DNA from: Alphaproteobacteria bacterium
GTDB lineage: Bacteria; Pseudomonadota; Alphaproteobacteria; Bin95
Length of the DNA: 34,215 nucleotides
Direction: 5' to 3'
NCBI GenBank assembly: GCA_022827685.1
Contig: JAJEIH010000026.1
Span: 1-34,215 of the forward strand
Position numbers and translations under genes: made by a program. Positions 17,035 to 25,170 of the stretch are shown here, piece by piece. The first letter of the stretch is position 1, and every line of letters begins with the position of its first letter. The notes below the pieces were generated by a model that was not told where the DNA came from, ran no database searches, and was given only the letters and a program-made list of their open reading frames with translations.

Positions 17035-17922
17035 TCAGCCCTCCGGCTCCGCCACGCCCGCCTGCCGGCAGGCGGCGGTCACGGTGTTGGCGAGCAGGCA
17101 GGCAATCGTCATCGGGCCGACGCCGCCCGGCACCGGCGTGATGGCGCCCGCGACCTCGGAGGCGCCGGCGAAATCAACATCGCCGACGAGCCGCGTCCTG
17201 CCCTCCTCCGCCGCCGGTATGCGGTTGATGCCGACATCGATCACCGTCGCGCCGGGTCGGACCCAGTCGCCCTCGATCATGCGCGCGCGCCCGACGGCCG
17301 CCACCAGGATGTCCGCGCCGCGGCAGACGCCGGGCAGGTCCTGGGTGCGGGAGTGCGCGAGCGTCACCGTGCAATGCTGGGCGAGCAGCAGGGCCGCCAT
17401 CGGCTTGCCGACGATGTTGGAGCGCCCGACGACCACCGCGCGCTTGCCGACCAGCCCGTCCGGGTGGACCTCGGCCAGCATGGTCATGCAGCCGCGCGGC
17501 GTGCAGGGCGCGAGCGCCGGGGCGCCGGTCCAGAGCGCGCCCACATTCTCCGGGTGGAAGCCGTCAACATCCTTGGCGGGGTCGATGGCGCGCAGCACCT
17601 TGGCGGAGTCGATCCCGTCCGGCAGCGGCAATTGCACGAGTATGCCATGCACCGCCGGGTCCCGGTTCAGGCTCGCCACGAGCGCCAGCAGCTCCGCCTC
17701 GGGCGTGTCGTCGGGCAGCCGGTGCTCGAAGGACGCCATGCCGGCGGCCTGCGTCTCCCGGTTCTTGTTGCGGACATAGACGGCGCTTGCCGGGTCGTCG
17801 CCGACCAGCACCACGGCGAGGCCGGGCAGGACCGTGCCGTCCAGCGCGGCGACCTGCGCCGCCACGCGCTCGCGCAGCTTCGCCGCCAGCGCCTTGCCGT
17901 CGATGATGCGGGCTCCGCTCAT
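17035..17922 (-). CDS. folD: Bifunctional methylenetetrahydrofolate dehydrogenase/cyclohydrolase
   Basis: This is a 295-residue enzyme that interconverts methylene-, methenyl- and 10-formyl-tetrahydrofolate with NADP, supplying one-carbon units. The catalytic lysine is K53 in [11 protein letters not shown]. The substrate region [12 protein letters not shown], the [12 protein letters not shown] segment, the Rossmann motif [12 protein letters not shown] and the C-terminal [15 protein letters not shown] are all conserved. It lies between yggT (16 bp gap) and the M20 peptidase (8 bp gap). Confidence 0.96.
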   Translation of the reverse strand: MSGARIIDGKALAAKLRERVAAQVAALDGTVLPGLAVVLVGDDPASAVYVRNKNRETQAAGMASFEHRLPDDTPEAELLALVASLNRDPAVHGILVQLPLPDGIDSAKVLRAIDPAKDVDGFHPENVGALWTGAPALAPCTPRGCMTMLAEVHPDGLVGKRAVVVGRSNIVGKPMAALLLAQHCTVTLAHSRTQDLPGVCRGADILVAAVGRARMIEGDWVRPGATVIDVGINRIPAAEEGRTRLVGDVDFAGASEVAGAITPVPGGVGPMTIACLLANTVTAACRQAGVAEPEG

Positions 17923-17938
17923 GGAAGCTCCCTCCCCC

Positions 17939-18238
17939 TCAGGCCATGGAAAAGATCATGCGCCCGACCACGCCGCGCAGGAAGTAGATCAGGAGCAGCA
18001 GGATCAGCGGCGAAAAGTCCAGCCCGGAGACCATCGGCACGAAGCGCCGGATCGGGCGGAGCGCCGGCTCCGTCAGCCGCCAGAGCACGTTCATCGCCGT
18101 GCGCACGAAGCCGTTGGAGGTGTTGACGACGTTGAAGGCGGCAAGCCAGCTGAACACCACCCAGACGATCAGGACGATCTGGTAGAGCTCCAGCACGACA
18201 TCGAGAAGCTGGAGCAGCGGCACGAGAATGACATTCAT
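17939..18238 (-). CDS. YggT family integral membrane protein
   Basis: This is a 99-residue inner-membrane protein with two hydrophobic segments (about residues 4-36 and 74-94). The family-typical loop between them reads [15 protein letters not shown], near residues 54-68. YggT proteins are linked to osmotic or potassium stress tolerance and septum-associated functions in some bacteria, but the mechanism is not settled. It is the first gene of the yggT-folD-M20 unit, on the strand opposite the tRNA-Ala gene. Confidence 0.88.
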   Translation of the reverse strand: MNVILVPLLQLLDVVLELYQIVLIVWVVFSWLAAFNVVNTSNGFVRTAMNVLWRLTEPALRPIRRFVPMVSGLDFSPLILLLLIYFLRGVVGRMIFSMA

Positions 18239-18282
18239 GGGCCCGGTCGCCTCCGGCGGATGGACTCGGCTCTGGCCGGACC

Positions 18283-18311
18283 TTGACAGGCTCCGGCGCG
18301 TTGAACATAAC
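18283..18311 (+). promoter_or_regulatory. Promoter of tRNA-Ala
   Basis: TTGACA (18283-18288), preceded by CT to give the CTTGAC alphaproteobacterial form, is followed by exactly 17 bases and CATAAC (18306-18311). A run of C and G directly follows the -10, a GC-rich discriminator typical of stable-RNA promoters under stringent control. Transcription would start about 38 bases before the tRNA. Confidence 0.65.
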
Positions 18312-18355
18312 CCCGCTTCCCGGCTGCCGCCTAGAGGCGGCGTCGTGCGATCTGT

Positions 18356-18431
<76 letters not shown>

Positions 18432-18459
18432 CTCCGCTTTCCGGGAAACCGCCTCCGCG

Positions 18460-18485
18460 CCCGGCGGGCCGCGAGCCGCGCCGGG
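18460..18485. terminator. GC-rich hairpin between tRNA-Ala and mgtE
   Basis: CCCGGCG (18460-18466) pairs perfectly with CGCCGGG (18479-18485). The intervening bases can add a GGC/GCC extension. It lies 28 bases after the tRNA and 5 bases after the convergent mgtE stop, so it could end both transcripts. There is no clear T-run on either side, so this is a structural prediction only. Confidence 0.4.
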
Positions 18486-18490
18486 ACGGG

Positions 18491-19810
18491 TCAGATCAGC
18501 CCCGAGAGAAGCGTTGCGATGCCGAGAAAGCTGAAGAAGCCGGCGATGTCGGTGATCGTGGTGAGCACGATGGATGAGGATTGAGCGGGGTCCTGGCGAA
18601 GGGTCGTCAGCAGGATCGGGATGGCGGCGCCCGAGATGCCCGCGATCGTCATCGAGACCACCATCGAAACGGCGATAATGCAGGCGAGCCCGTCCGAACC
18701 GCTCCAGATATACACCCCGGCGGCGGTCGTCAGGGCCACCGCCACGCCGTTCAGCAGGCCGACATTCGCTTCCTTGGCGACGACCCGGAACCACTGCGCG
18801 GGCCGGATCTCGCGAAGCGCCAGACCCCGCATGGTTACCGCGAGCGCCTGCGCGCCGGTGTTCCCCGACTGTCCGGCGACCACCGGAAGCAGCACCGCCA
18901 GCGCGGTGTACTGGGCGATGGTGTTCTCGAACAGCCCGACGACTGCGGCGGCGACGAAGGCGGTGGCAAGGTTGATCTCCAGCCAGGGCAGGCGTTTGCG
19001 CACGGCGAAAGCCGCCGTCGAGGTCGCCCGTTCTTCCCTGCTCACGCCCACCATGGTCTGGATGCCGAGGCTCGTGCTCTCCAGTTCCGCTTCGATCACC
19101 GAGGCGTGGCGGATCGTCCCAAGCAGCCGGCCGTCATGGTCGACCACCGCGAGGTCCGCCAGGGGATTCTGTTGGAGGAAATCCCCGACCTCCTCCATCG
19201 TCGCCATCGGACCGACCGATCCGCCGACCGGCCGGACCAGGCTCCCGATGCGCTCTTCGGGCTCGGCCAGCGCAATGTCCTGCATGTCCACCCAGCCGGC
19301 GAGGCGGTTGCCGGAATCGACCGCGAAGCAGCCCGTCCGGCCGGGCCTGCGGTCCTGGCGTAGCCGCGCGCGCATGTCGGCCACGGTGCCGGACTGCCGG
19401 AACAGCTGCACCCTTGTGTCCATCATCGCGCCTGCGCGGTCGGGCGGATACCGCAGGAGGAAACGCACTTCCTTCGCGATGCGTTCCGCGACGAGCGACA
19501 GCAGCTCTTCGCGTTCCTCCTCCCCGAACACGGCGAGGAGGCGCGCGAGCCGGCCGGGATCGAGCTTTTGCATCGTCTCGACTGCGAGCGGCCGGGAGAG
19601 CGCCGACAGCAGCCTCACGGCGATATCCGGGGAGAGGCGCTCCCAGACCGGCAGCATCGTCGAGACGGGCAGGCGTTCGAAAATCGCAACCTGTTCCGCG
19701 GTCTCCAGCAATTCGAACGAGTCGGTCGCGGCGGCGGGGTAGCGCGAAAAGAACTCCTCTTCAAGGCGGCGTTCGGTTTCGGAGATCCCGTTCGTGATGG
19801 TGTCGGCCAT
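18491..19810 (-). CDS. mgtE: Magnesium transporter MgtE
   Basis: This is a 439-residue Mg2+ channel of the MgtE family with all three regions. A helical N domain (to about residue 110) and a CBS-domain pair (about 115-240) form the cytoplasmic Mg2+ sensor. The C-terminal membrane domain begins LPWLEINLATAFVAAAVVGL. It carries the family motif VAGQSGNTGAQ and the pore-lining aspartate in TITDIAGFFSFLG. The ATG at 19810 has GGAGGAG 7 bases upstream, embedded in the end of the preceding gene. The longer upstream frame is only the antisense-composition shadow of that gene. It follows the amber-split MgtE-N/CBS gene with a 4-bp gap, so translation is probably coupled. Confidence 0.93.
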   Translation of the reverse strand: MADTITNGISETERRLEEEFFSRYPAAATDSFELLETAEQVAIFERLPVSTMLPVWERLSPDIAVRLLSALSRPLAVETMQKLDPGRLARLLAVFGEEEREELLSLVAERIAKEVRFLLRYPPDRAGAMMDTRVQLFRQSGTVADMRARLRQDRRPGRTGCFAVDSGNRLAGWVDMQDIALAEPEERIGSLVRPVGGSVGPMATMEEVGDFLQQNPLADLAVVDHDGRLLGTIRHASVIEAELESTSLGIQTMVGVSREERATSTAAFAVRKRLPWLEINLATAFVAAAVVGLFENTIAQYTALAVLLPVVAGQSGNTGAQALAVTMRGLALREIRPAQWFRVVAKEANVGLLNGVAVALTTAAGVYIWSGSDGLACIIAVSMVVSMTIAGISGAAIPILLTTLRQDPAQSSSIVLTTITDIAGFFSFLGIATLLSGLI

Positions 19811-19814
19811 CGGC

Positions 19815-20123
19815 CTACTCCTCCGGGGGCGCTTCAGCCTCCCCGTCTTCGTTCGCCGGGCCGGCGAGGAAGAAGAACGCTGTGCGCCAGTAGAGTTCCG
19901 CGAGATCGAGAGCCAGACCGCCGAGACTGTCCTTCGGGGCCGCGCCGCCCGGTTCGGCTGTCGCGCGGAGCAGGGCCGCCCGGCGCACCACACCGAGAAA
20001 CACGCCCCGGCGGTCCGTCGCCGGCAGAACGTCGAACCGCTCCCATGCCTCCAGCAGGCTCGCCTGCCGGAGACCGCCGCCGGCCCGCAGCGCGACCGGC
20101 CCGGCCCGCTGGACCTCGCGCAT
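19815..20123 (-). CDS. C-terminal part of a split MgtE-N/CBS protein (second CBS domain)
   Basis: This is a 102-residue frame beginning MREVQRAGPVALRAGG. It reads as the second CBS motif of a CBS pair (GPVALRAGGGLRQASLLEAWERFDVLPATDRRGVFLGVV). A hydrophobic segment ALDLAELYWRTAFFFLAG and an acidic tail follow. It is in the same reading frame as 20139-20651 and is separated from it by a single TAG codon and five sense codons (DAGRP). The two parts therefore make one gene of about 278 codons with a nonsense codon. It may be translated only by readthrough of the TAG or by restart at the ATG at 20123, whose ribosome site is weak. It could equally be a decaying pseudogene. It has no MgtE membrane domain. 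Confidence 0.55.
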   Translation of the reverse strand: MREVQRAGPVALRAGGGLRQASLLEAWERFDVLPATDRRGVFLGVVRRAALLRATAEPGGAAPKDSLGGLALDLAELYWRTAFFFLAGPANEDGEAEAPPEE

Positions 20124-20138
20124 CGGCCGCCCGGCGTC

Positions 20139-20651
20139 CTAGAGTACGCAGTCGCGCGCATCGACGACGCCGGCAAGCCGCTGGTCTTCGTCCAGCACGT
20201 AGAGATATTTGCGCAACGCCTCGGGAGCGCGGCGCGCGACTTCGACCGCCTCTGCGACGGTCGTCTCCGGCCGCACCGTGACGACATCGGGGTCGATGAG
20301 CGAACCGACGCTTCCCGAGGGAAACCGGAGCGCCATCGACAACCGCGCCGACGCCCGCGCGGGCAGGGCCTTCGTCAACGCCGCGCGCTCGGCCCGGCCC
20401 AGACGGAGCAGCAGCGGTGCGGCCAGTTCGGCGGGCAAGTGCGAGACCGGCCCGGCCGCCGCCGCGGCCGGCAGCATTCCGAGCGTTTGCGCCGCGGCAT
20501 CCGGCAGCATGGCCCGGAGGAGCGCCGCCCCGGCGGGGGCCGGCGCGCCGGAGAGAACGTCCGCGACGATCCCGGGATCGGCCGGCTCCAGAACGCGGGC
20601 CGCGTCTGCGGGATAGGCTTCGACGAATCGCATGGCGACCGGACCGAGCAC
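20139..20651 (-). CDS. N-terminal part of a split MgtE-N/CBS protein, ended by an in-frame TAG
   Basis: This is a 170-residue frame from a GTG at 20651 (an ATG at 20633 is an alternative). Residues up to about 105 form an Ala/Leu-rich helical region like the MgtE N domain. Next comes the first CBS motif (SLIDPDVVTVRPETTVAEAVEVARR, then YLYVLDEDQRLAGVVDARDCVL). The stop TAG (20139-20141) falls exactly at the junction between the two CBS motifs, and the frame continues beyond it into 19815-20123. It begins next to the stop of the MscS-like gene and is co-directional with mgtE. The most economical reading is a recent nonsense mutation; a sequencing error, a functional split or readthrough are alternatives. 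Confidence 0.6.
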   Translation of the reverse strand: MLGPVAMRFVEAYPADAARVLEPADPGIVADVLSGAPAPAGAALLRAMLPDAAAQTLGMLPAAAAAGPVSHLPAELAAPLLLRLGRAERAALTKALPARASARLSMALRFPSGSVGSLIDPDVVTVRPETTVAEAVEVARRAPEALRKYLYVLDEDQRLAGVVDARDCVL

Positions 20652-20652
20652 G

Positions 20653-21513
20653 TCAGGCGTCCGGGTCGCGGAGGATCGAGGTCTGTTCGTCGAACAAACG
20701 GGCCGGCACCGTCGCGCGGCCCTGTTCGGTATCGAGCACGACGGCCGTACGGGTGATTTCCAGAATCTCGCCTTCGAACGCGCCCACGGCGACCCGCTGG
20801 CCCATGCGGTAGCTCCGGCGGACGTAAAGGGCGGCGATCAGGTTGCCCGCCGCGCCGCCCGCACCGATCCCGAACGCCACCGCGCCGCCGCCGAGAAGTA
20901 CCGCCGTCGCGATGGTGACCACATTGACGAGCAGGGTGACATCGATCCCGATCTGGCCTGCCGCGATGATGCCGGCGAAAACGAGGACGACGATCCTCGC
21001 CAGCCGTCCGAGCAAATCCGGGTTGGAAAGCCCCGCCGAGCGCGCCGCCGAGGCGGCGGCGGTGGAGACAAGGCCGCTCGCCACATAGACCGCGAACACG
21101 GCCGCCGCCCAGACAAGCAGCAGCGGCAGGTAGAGCAGAAGCTGGCTGAAAATGTCGACCAGCCCCGGCAGAGCCAGCAATTTGGAGGCGGCGGCGAGGA
21201 AGAAGACGATGACCAGCCAGTATGCGCTGTGCGCCAGGATCCGCGAGACCGGCCAGCGGAGTTCGGTTTGCGCCTGACCCATCCGGTCGCGCGCGGCGGA
21301 GACCATGCGGTCGATCCCGGTTCCGAACCGGACGATCGCCGCCCTCAACCCGATCGCGATGAGCCAGCCGGCGAGCAGGAGCAGCACCGCGCCGACAGCG
21401 CCCGGAACGAACGCCGCGGCCGCTTCGACCAGCTCCCGGAAGGTGTTGTCCAGCGCGGCGAGCCAGATCTCATAGGTCGACCGCCAGGCCGATTCGTTCG
21501 CTTCCTGCGACAT
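20653..21513 (-). CDS. MscS family mechanosensitive ion channel
   Basis: This is a 286-residue membrane protein with about five hydrophobic segments: near residues 26-48, 85-107, 120-145, 170-190 and 192-225. The last two carry the Gly/Ala-rich pore helix LGGGAVAFGIGAGGAAGNLIA that is typical of MscS channels. After it comes the short beta domain (VGAFEGEILEITRTAVVLDTE and TVPARLFDEQTS). It lacks the larger C-terminal alpha/beta domain of E. coli MscS, so it belongs to a shorter subfamily. The ATG at 21513 was preferred; the frame is open to 21579. It is the first gene of a unit with the split MgtE-N/CBS gene (1-bp gap) and mgtE. Confidence 0.88.
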   Translation of the reverse strand: MSQEANESAWRSTYEIWLAALDNTFRELVEAAAAFVPGAVGAVLLLLAGWLIAIGLRAAIVRFGTGIDRMVSAARDRMGQAQTELRWPVSRILAHSAYWLVIVFFLAAASKLLALPGLVDIFSQLLLYLPLLLVWAAAVFAVYVASGLVSTAAASAARSAGLSNPDLLGRLARIVVLVFAGIIAAGQIGIDVTLLVNVVTIATAVLLGGGAVAFGIGAGGAAGNLIAALYVRRSYRMGQRVAVGAFEGEILEITRTAVVLDTEQGRATVPARLFDEQTSILRDPDA

Positions 21514-21701
21514 AGACCGATCCTCGAAAGACCCGCTGCGGGGCCCTGTGGGAAGCGGGCCGTTTCCCGACGGAAACATCGGCGCCGGCCCCGCGAATGC
21601 CCTCGGTCTTCCACTGTCGCAAACTTAAAGGTCGAACGGGGACTCCGCAATATCGCCCGCCAGCGGCCGCTATGGCGGGACCCAAGCCGGCCGCGGACGC
21701 C

Positions 21702-22322
21702 TCAGCCGTCCAGGTCTTCGCTGGCGAGCACCGCCATCAGCGCATAGACGCCGACCTCGCCCTGCCCCGCGAGCGCCTCGGCCGCGCGCCGCGCCGCGCC
21801 CTCGGTTGTTGTCTGCACCAGCACGGCCCGCGCCGCCTGCGTGTCCGGGCCGCGGATCGAGGCTTCCACGGTCGGGCTGCCCGTTGCCGCCATGTCGAGA
21901 TGCCAGCGCGCCGCGCTCAGGGCCTCCCCGGCGCCGGCCAGCCCCTCCAGATCGACCGCGCCGAGGCCCTCGTCCGCGCGCAGCACCGCCGCCCAGGCGC
22001 CTATGGACGCCTCGCCCGTCTCGGCCTCGACCGTCATGGCCGAGCGGATCGTGTTGCGGAAGACATGCATCACGCGCTCCGTCCACCCGGTCGGGTCGTT
22101 CAGCCGGTCGCGATAGGCTTTCGACGCCAGCACGCCCACATTCTCCGTGCGGTACCAGGTGAAATAGCCCCGGTCGGCCTCGACCGCGCGGTAGCGCACG
22201 CCCCTGAGGAAGCCCGGCACGCCCACCCGCTCCGGCAGGTGCTCGCGGTTGTACCATTCGTTGAAATCCGCCTCGCCTTCCGCGGCGCAGTCGGTCCACA
22301 CCGCCAGGATTCCGTTGCCCAT
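21702..22322 (-). CDS. Dimeric alpha/beta-barrel-like protein, unknown function
   Basis: This is a 206-residue cytoplasmic protein. The start GILAVWTDCAAEGEADFNEW, then WYNREHLPERVGVPGFLRG, resembles the ferredoxin-like dimeric alpha/beta-barrel families that include EthD and DUF4286. The second half (from about residue 100) looks like a second, more diverged copy, with AVLVQTTTE and VYALMAVL as beta strands. I know no role for it. The ATG at 22322 has a strong GGGAGGGG ribosome site. It is divergent from glnD with a gap of about 100 bp and stands alone on its strand. Composition and ribosome site indicate a real gene; the fold assignment is tentative. Confidence 0.7.
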   Translation of the reverse strand: MGNGILAVWTDCAAEGEADFNEWYNREHLPERVGVPGFLRGVRYRAVEADRGYFTWYRTENVGVLASKAYRDRLNDPTGWTERVMHVFRNTIRSAMTVEAETGEASIGAWAAVLRADEGLGAVDLEGLAGAGEALSAARWHLDMAATGSPTVEASIRGPDTQAARAVLVQTTTEGAARRAAEALAGQGEVGVYALMAVLASEDLDG

Positions 22323-22419
22323 AAACCCCTCCCGTGACTGCATCGGGCAAGGCCCGCCGCCTTGACGGGCCGTCCTCTGCCGCCCATGGTCGCGCCAGAA
22401 TGCAGCGGGGGCAAGGCGC

Positions 22420-25161
22420 GTGGACGGAACCGGCCTGCAATTTGCCGGGGAGAGCGCCCGGCAGGCGGCGCAGACGGTCGCCCGGCTCGATGCGCTGGGC
22501 TCCGAGACGCGCCCCGACCGGGGGCGGGTGCTCGCTATCCTGAAGGAGGGCGTGGAGGAGACGCGCGGGTCCGTGCGCGCGGCCTTCGAGGCCGGGCAGC
22601 CGGCCGATGTCTCCATGAACGACCTTTCCGCCTCCATGGACAGGATCGCCGGCGGCCTGTTCGACTTCGTCGCCGGAACGGTGTTCCCGGCCGCGAACCC
22701 CACCACCGGCGACCGCTTCGCGCTGGCGGCCCAGGGCGGCTACGGCCGCGGCAACCTCGCGCCCTATTCGGACCTCGACCTTCTGTTCCTCCTGCCCTGG
22801 AAGGTCACGCCGAGGGTCGAGCAGATCGTCGAGTATGTGCTGCTGCTGCTCTGGGACACGGGCCTCAAGGTCGGCCACGCCACCCGCTCGGTCGAGGAAT
22901 GCCTCCGCCTCGCCGGGCGGGACACGACGATCTGCACAAGCCTGCTGGAGACGCGCTTCCTCTGGGGCGAAGCCGGGATTTACGAGGAGTTCCGCACCCG
23001 TTTCGCCGACGAGTTGGTCAGGAAGACCGGCCCCGAATTCGCCGAGCGCAAGCTGGCCGAGCGCGACGAGCGGCATCTGCGCTTCGGCGACAGCCGGTAT
23101 GTCGTCGAGCCGAACGTCAAGGAGGGCAAGGGCGGGCTGCGCGACCTCCACACCCTCTACTGGATCGCCAAATATCTCTACCGGGTGGACGAAGTGGGCG
23201 AGCTGGCGGCGAAGGGCGTGTTCTCGCCCGCCGAGCTTGCGGCCTTCGTGCGCGCGGAGCGCTTCCTCTCTACCGTCCGGTGCCATCTGCACTACCTGGC
23301 CGGGCGGGCCGAGGAGCGGCTGACCTTCGACCTCCAGCAGGAGATCGCCGCGCGCCTGGGCTACCGCAGCCGCGCCGGCGCGCGCCCGGTCGAGCGCTTC
23401 ATGAAGCACTATTACCTGGAGGCGAAGAAGGTGGGCGACCTGACGCGCATCTTCTGCGCCGCGCTGGAGGACGAACACCGCCGCCGGCCGCTGTTCTCGA
23501 TCTCGCGGCTGCTGACCCGCGACAGGCAGATGGGGCCGTTCACCGCCGAGGGGGGCTGGCTCAACCTTGCGCACGAGGACGCCTTCGCCGAAGACCCGGC
23601 CGCCATGCTGCGGCTGTTCCACGAGGCGCAGCACCACGAGCTGGACATCCATCCAGCGGCGCTCCGCCAGGTGACACGGAACCTGCACCGGATCGACTCC
23701 GGCTTCCACCGCCGGCCGGAGGCCGCCGGACTGTTCCTGGACATGATGACCTCGGAGAAAGCGCCGGACATCACGCTCCGGCGGATGAACGAGGCCGGCG
23801 TGCTCGGCCGCCTGATCCCGGTGTTCGGGCGGGTCGTGGCGCAGATGCAATACGACATGTACCACACCTACACGGTGGACGAGCACACCATCCGGGCCAT
23901 CGGCATCCTGCACCGCATCGAGCAGGGCGAATTGCGGGACGAGACCCCTGTCGCCTCCGAGGTCGTCCACAAGGTGCTGTCGCGCCGGGCCCTTTATCTC
24001 GCCGTCTTCATGCACGACATCGCCAAGGGGCGCGGCGGCGACCATTCGGTGCTGGGGGCCGAGGACGCGCTCAGGCTCGGGCCGGAGCTCGGCCTCACCG
24101 ACGAGGAGACCGAAACCGTCTCATGGCTGGTGCGCCATCATCTTGCCATGAGCGCGGCCGCCTTCAAGCTCGACCTCAACGATACGCGCGCCATCGCCGA
24201 TTTCGCGGACCTCGTGCAGTCTCCGGAACGGCTCCGGCTGCTGCTGGTGCTGACCGTGGCAGACATCCGCGCGGTCGGCCCCAATGTCTGGAATGCGTGG
24301 AAGGCCGCATTGCTGCGCGAGCTCTATTTCAAGACCGAGGAGTTGCTGACCGGCGGCGATGTCCGTCTCGCCGCCGCCGAGCGGGTGCAGGAAGCGCAGG
24401 ACGAACTGCGCGCCGCCCTGCCCGGCTGGCAGGAGGAAACCTTCGCCGCCTTCGCCGACGCCGCGCCCGCGAGCTACTGGCTCGCCTGGGATCTGGACAC
24501 GCTGGTGCATCACGCCGGCATGATCGCGGAGGTCCGGCACGATCCCGCCGCGCTCTCCGTGAAGGCCCGCATCGACGAGAGCCGGGCGGTCACCGAGGTG
24601 GTGTTCTGCGCCCACGACCATCCGGGCCTGTTCTCGCGTTTCGCGGGCGCGCTGGCGGCGTCGGGCATGAGCGTCGTCGAGGCCCGGGTCTTCACATTCG
24701 CCAACGGCATCGCCATCGACACCTTCCAGGTCCAGGACGCCGAGGCTCAGGCCGTGACCGGCGCGCGCCAATTGCAGGCGCTGGAGCGCCGGGTGCGGGA
24801 AGCGCTGGGGGGCGAGATCGACCTCCGGCGCGAGGTCCGGCGCCGGCGGTCCTGGCCCTCGCGCACCGCCGTCTTTACCGTGCCGCCGCGCGTGCTGATA
24901 GACAACCGCGCCTCCGCCACCCACACCGTCATCGAGGTCAACGGGCGCGACCGGCCGGGCTTCCTGTTCGACGTGGCCCGCGCGCTCTCGGACCTCAGCC
25001 TCCGGATCACCACGGCGCGCATCGCCACATACGGCGAACGGGTGGTCGATGTGTTTTACGTGAAGGATGTGTTCGGGCTGAAAGTCGTCCATGACGGCAA
25101 GCTCGCCCGCGTGCATGAGAGGTTGCTGCAGGCGGTCGCGGGCCCGGACGAAACCGGCTGA
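22420..25161 (+). CDS. glnD: Bifunctional uridylyltransferase/uridylyl-removing enzyme GlnD
   Basis: This is a 913-residue nitrogen sensor that uridylylates PII proteins when glutamine is low and removes UMP when glutamine is high. The N-terminal nucleotidyltransferase domain has GGYGRGNLAPYSDLDLLF with metal-binding aspartates at residues 118 and 120. A GlnD-specific helical region follows, then the HD domain with YTVDEHT and FMHDIAKGRGGDHS. Two C-terminal ACT domains for glutamine binding start at about residues 725 and 835 (VVFCAHDHPGLFSRFAG and EVNGRDRPGFLFDVARAL). The start is GTG at 22420, with purine-rich sequence upstream and no better in-frame ATG. It is followed by murJ 9 bp after its stop. 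Confidence 0.95.
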   Translation: MDGTGLQFAGESARQAAQTVARLDALGSETRPDRGRVLAILKEGVEETRGSVRAAFEAGQPADVSMNDLSASMDRIAGGLFDFVAGTVFPAANPTTGDRFALAAQGGYGRGNLAPYSDLDLLFLLPWKVTPRVEQIVEYVLLLLWDTGLKVGHATRSVEECLRLAGRDTTICTSLLETRFLWGEAGIYEEFRTRFADELVRKTGPEFAERKLAERDERHLRFGDSRYVVEPNVKEGKGGLRDLHTLYWIAKYLYRVDEVGELAAKGVFSPAELAAFVRAERFLSTVRCHLHYLAGRAEERLTFDLQQEIAARLGYRSRAGARPVERFMKHYYLEAKKVGDLTRIFCAALEDEHRRRPLFSISRLLTRDRQMGPFTAEGGWLNLAHEDAFAEDPAAMLRLFHEAQHHELDIHPAALRQVTRNLHRIDSGFHRRPEAAGLFLDMMTSEKAPDITLRRMNEAGVLGRLIPVFGRVVAQMQYDMYHTYTVDEHTIRAIGILHRIEQGELRDETPVASEVVHKVLSRRALYLAVFMHDIAKGRGGDHSVLGAEDALRLGPELGLTDEETETVSWLVRHHLAMSAAAFKLDLNDTRAIADFADLVQSPERLRLLLVLTVADIRAVGPNVWNAWKAALLRELYFKTEELLTGGDVRLAAAERVQEAQDELRAALPGWQEETFAAFADAAPASYWLAWDLDTLVHHAGMIAEVRHDPAALSVKARIDESRAVTEVVFCAHDHPGLFSRFAGALAASGMSVVEARVFTFANGIAIDTFQVQDAEAQAVTGARQLQALERRVREALGGEIDLRREVRRRRSWPSRTAVFTVPPRVLIDNRASATHTVIEVNGRDRPGFLFDVARALSDLSLRITTARIATYGERVVDVFYVKDVFGLKVVHDGKLARVHERLLQAVAGPDETG

Positions 25162-25170
25162 GGGCTGGCG

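Noticed and set aside
22351-22371. GGCCCG/CGGGCC hairpin and a CTTGAC element upstream of glnD
   Set aside because: The stem is only 6 bp, and no convincing -10 follows CTTGAC at 16-18 bases, so neither terminator nor promoter can be claimed.
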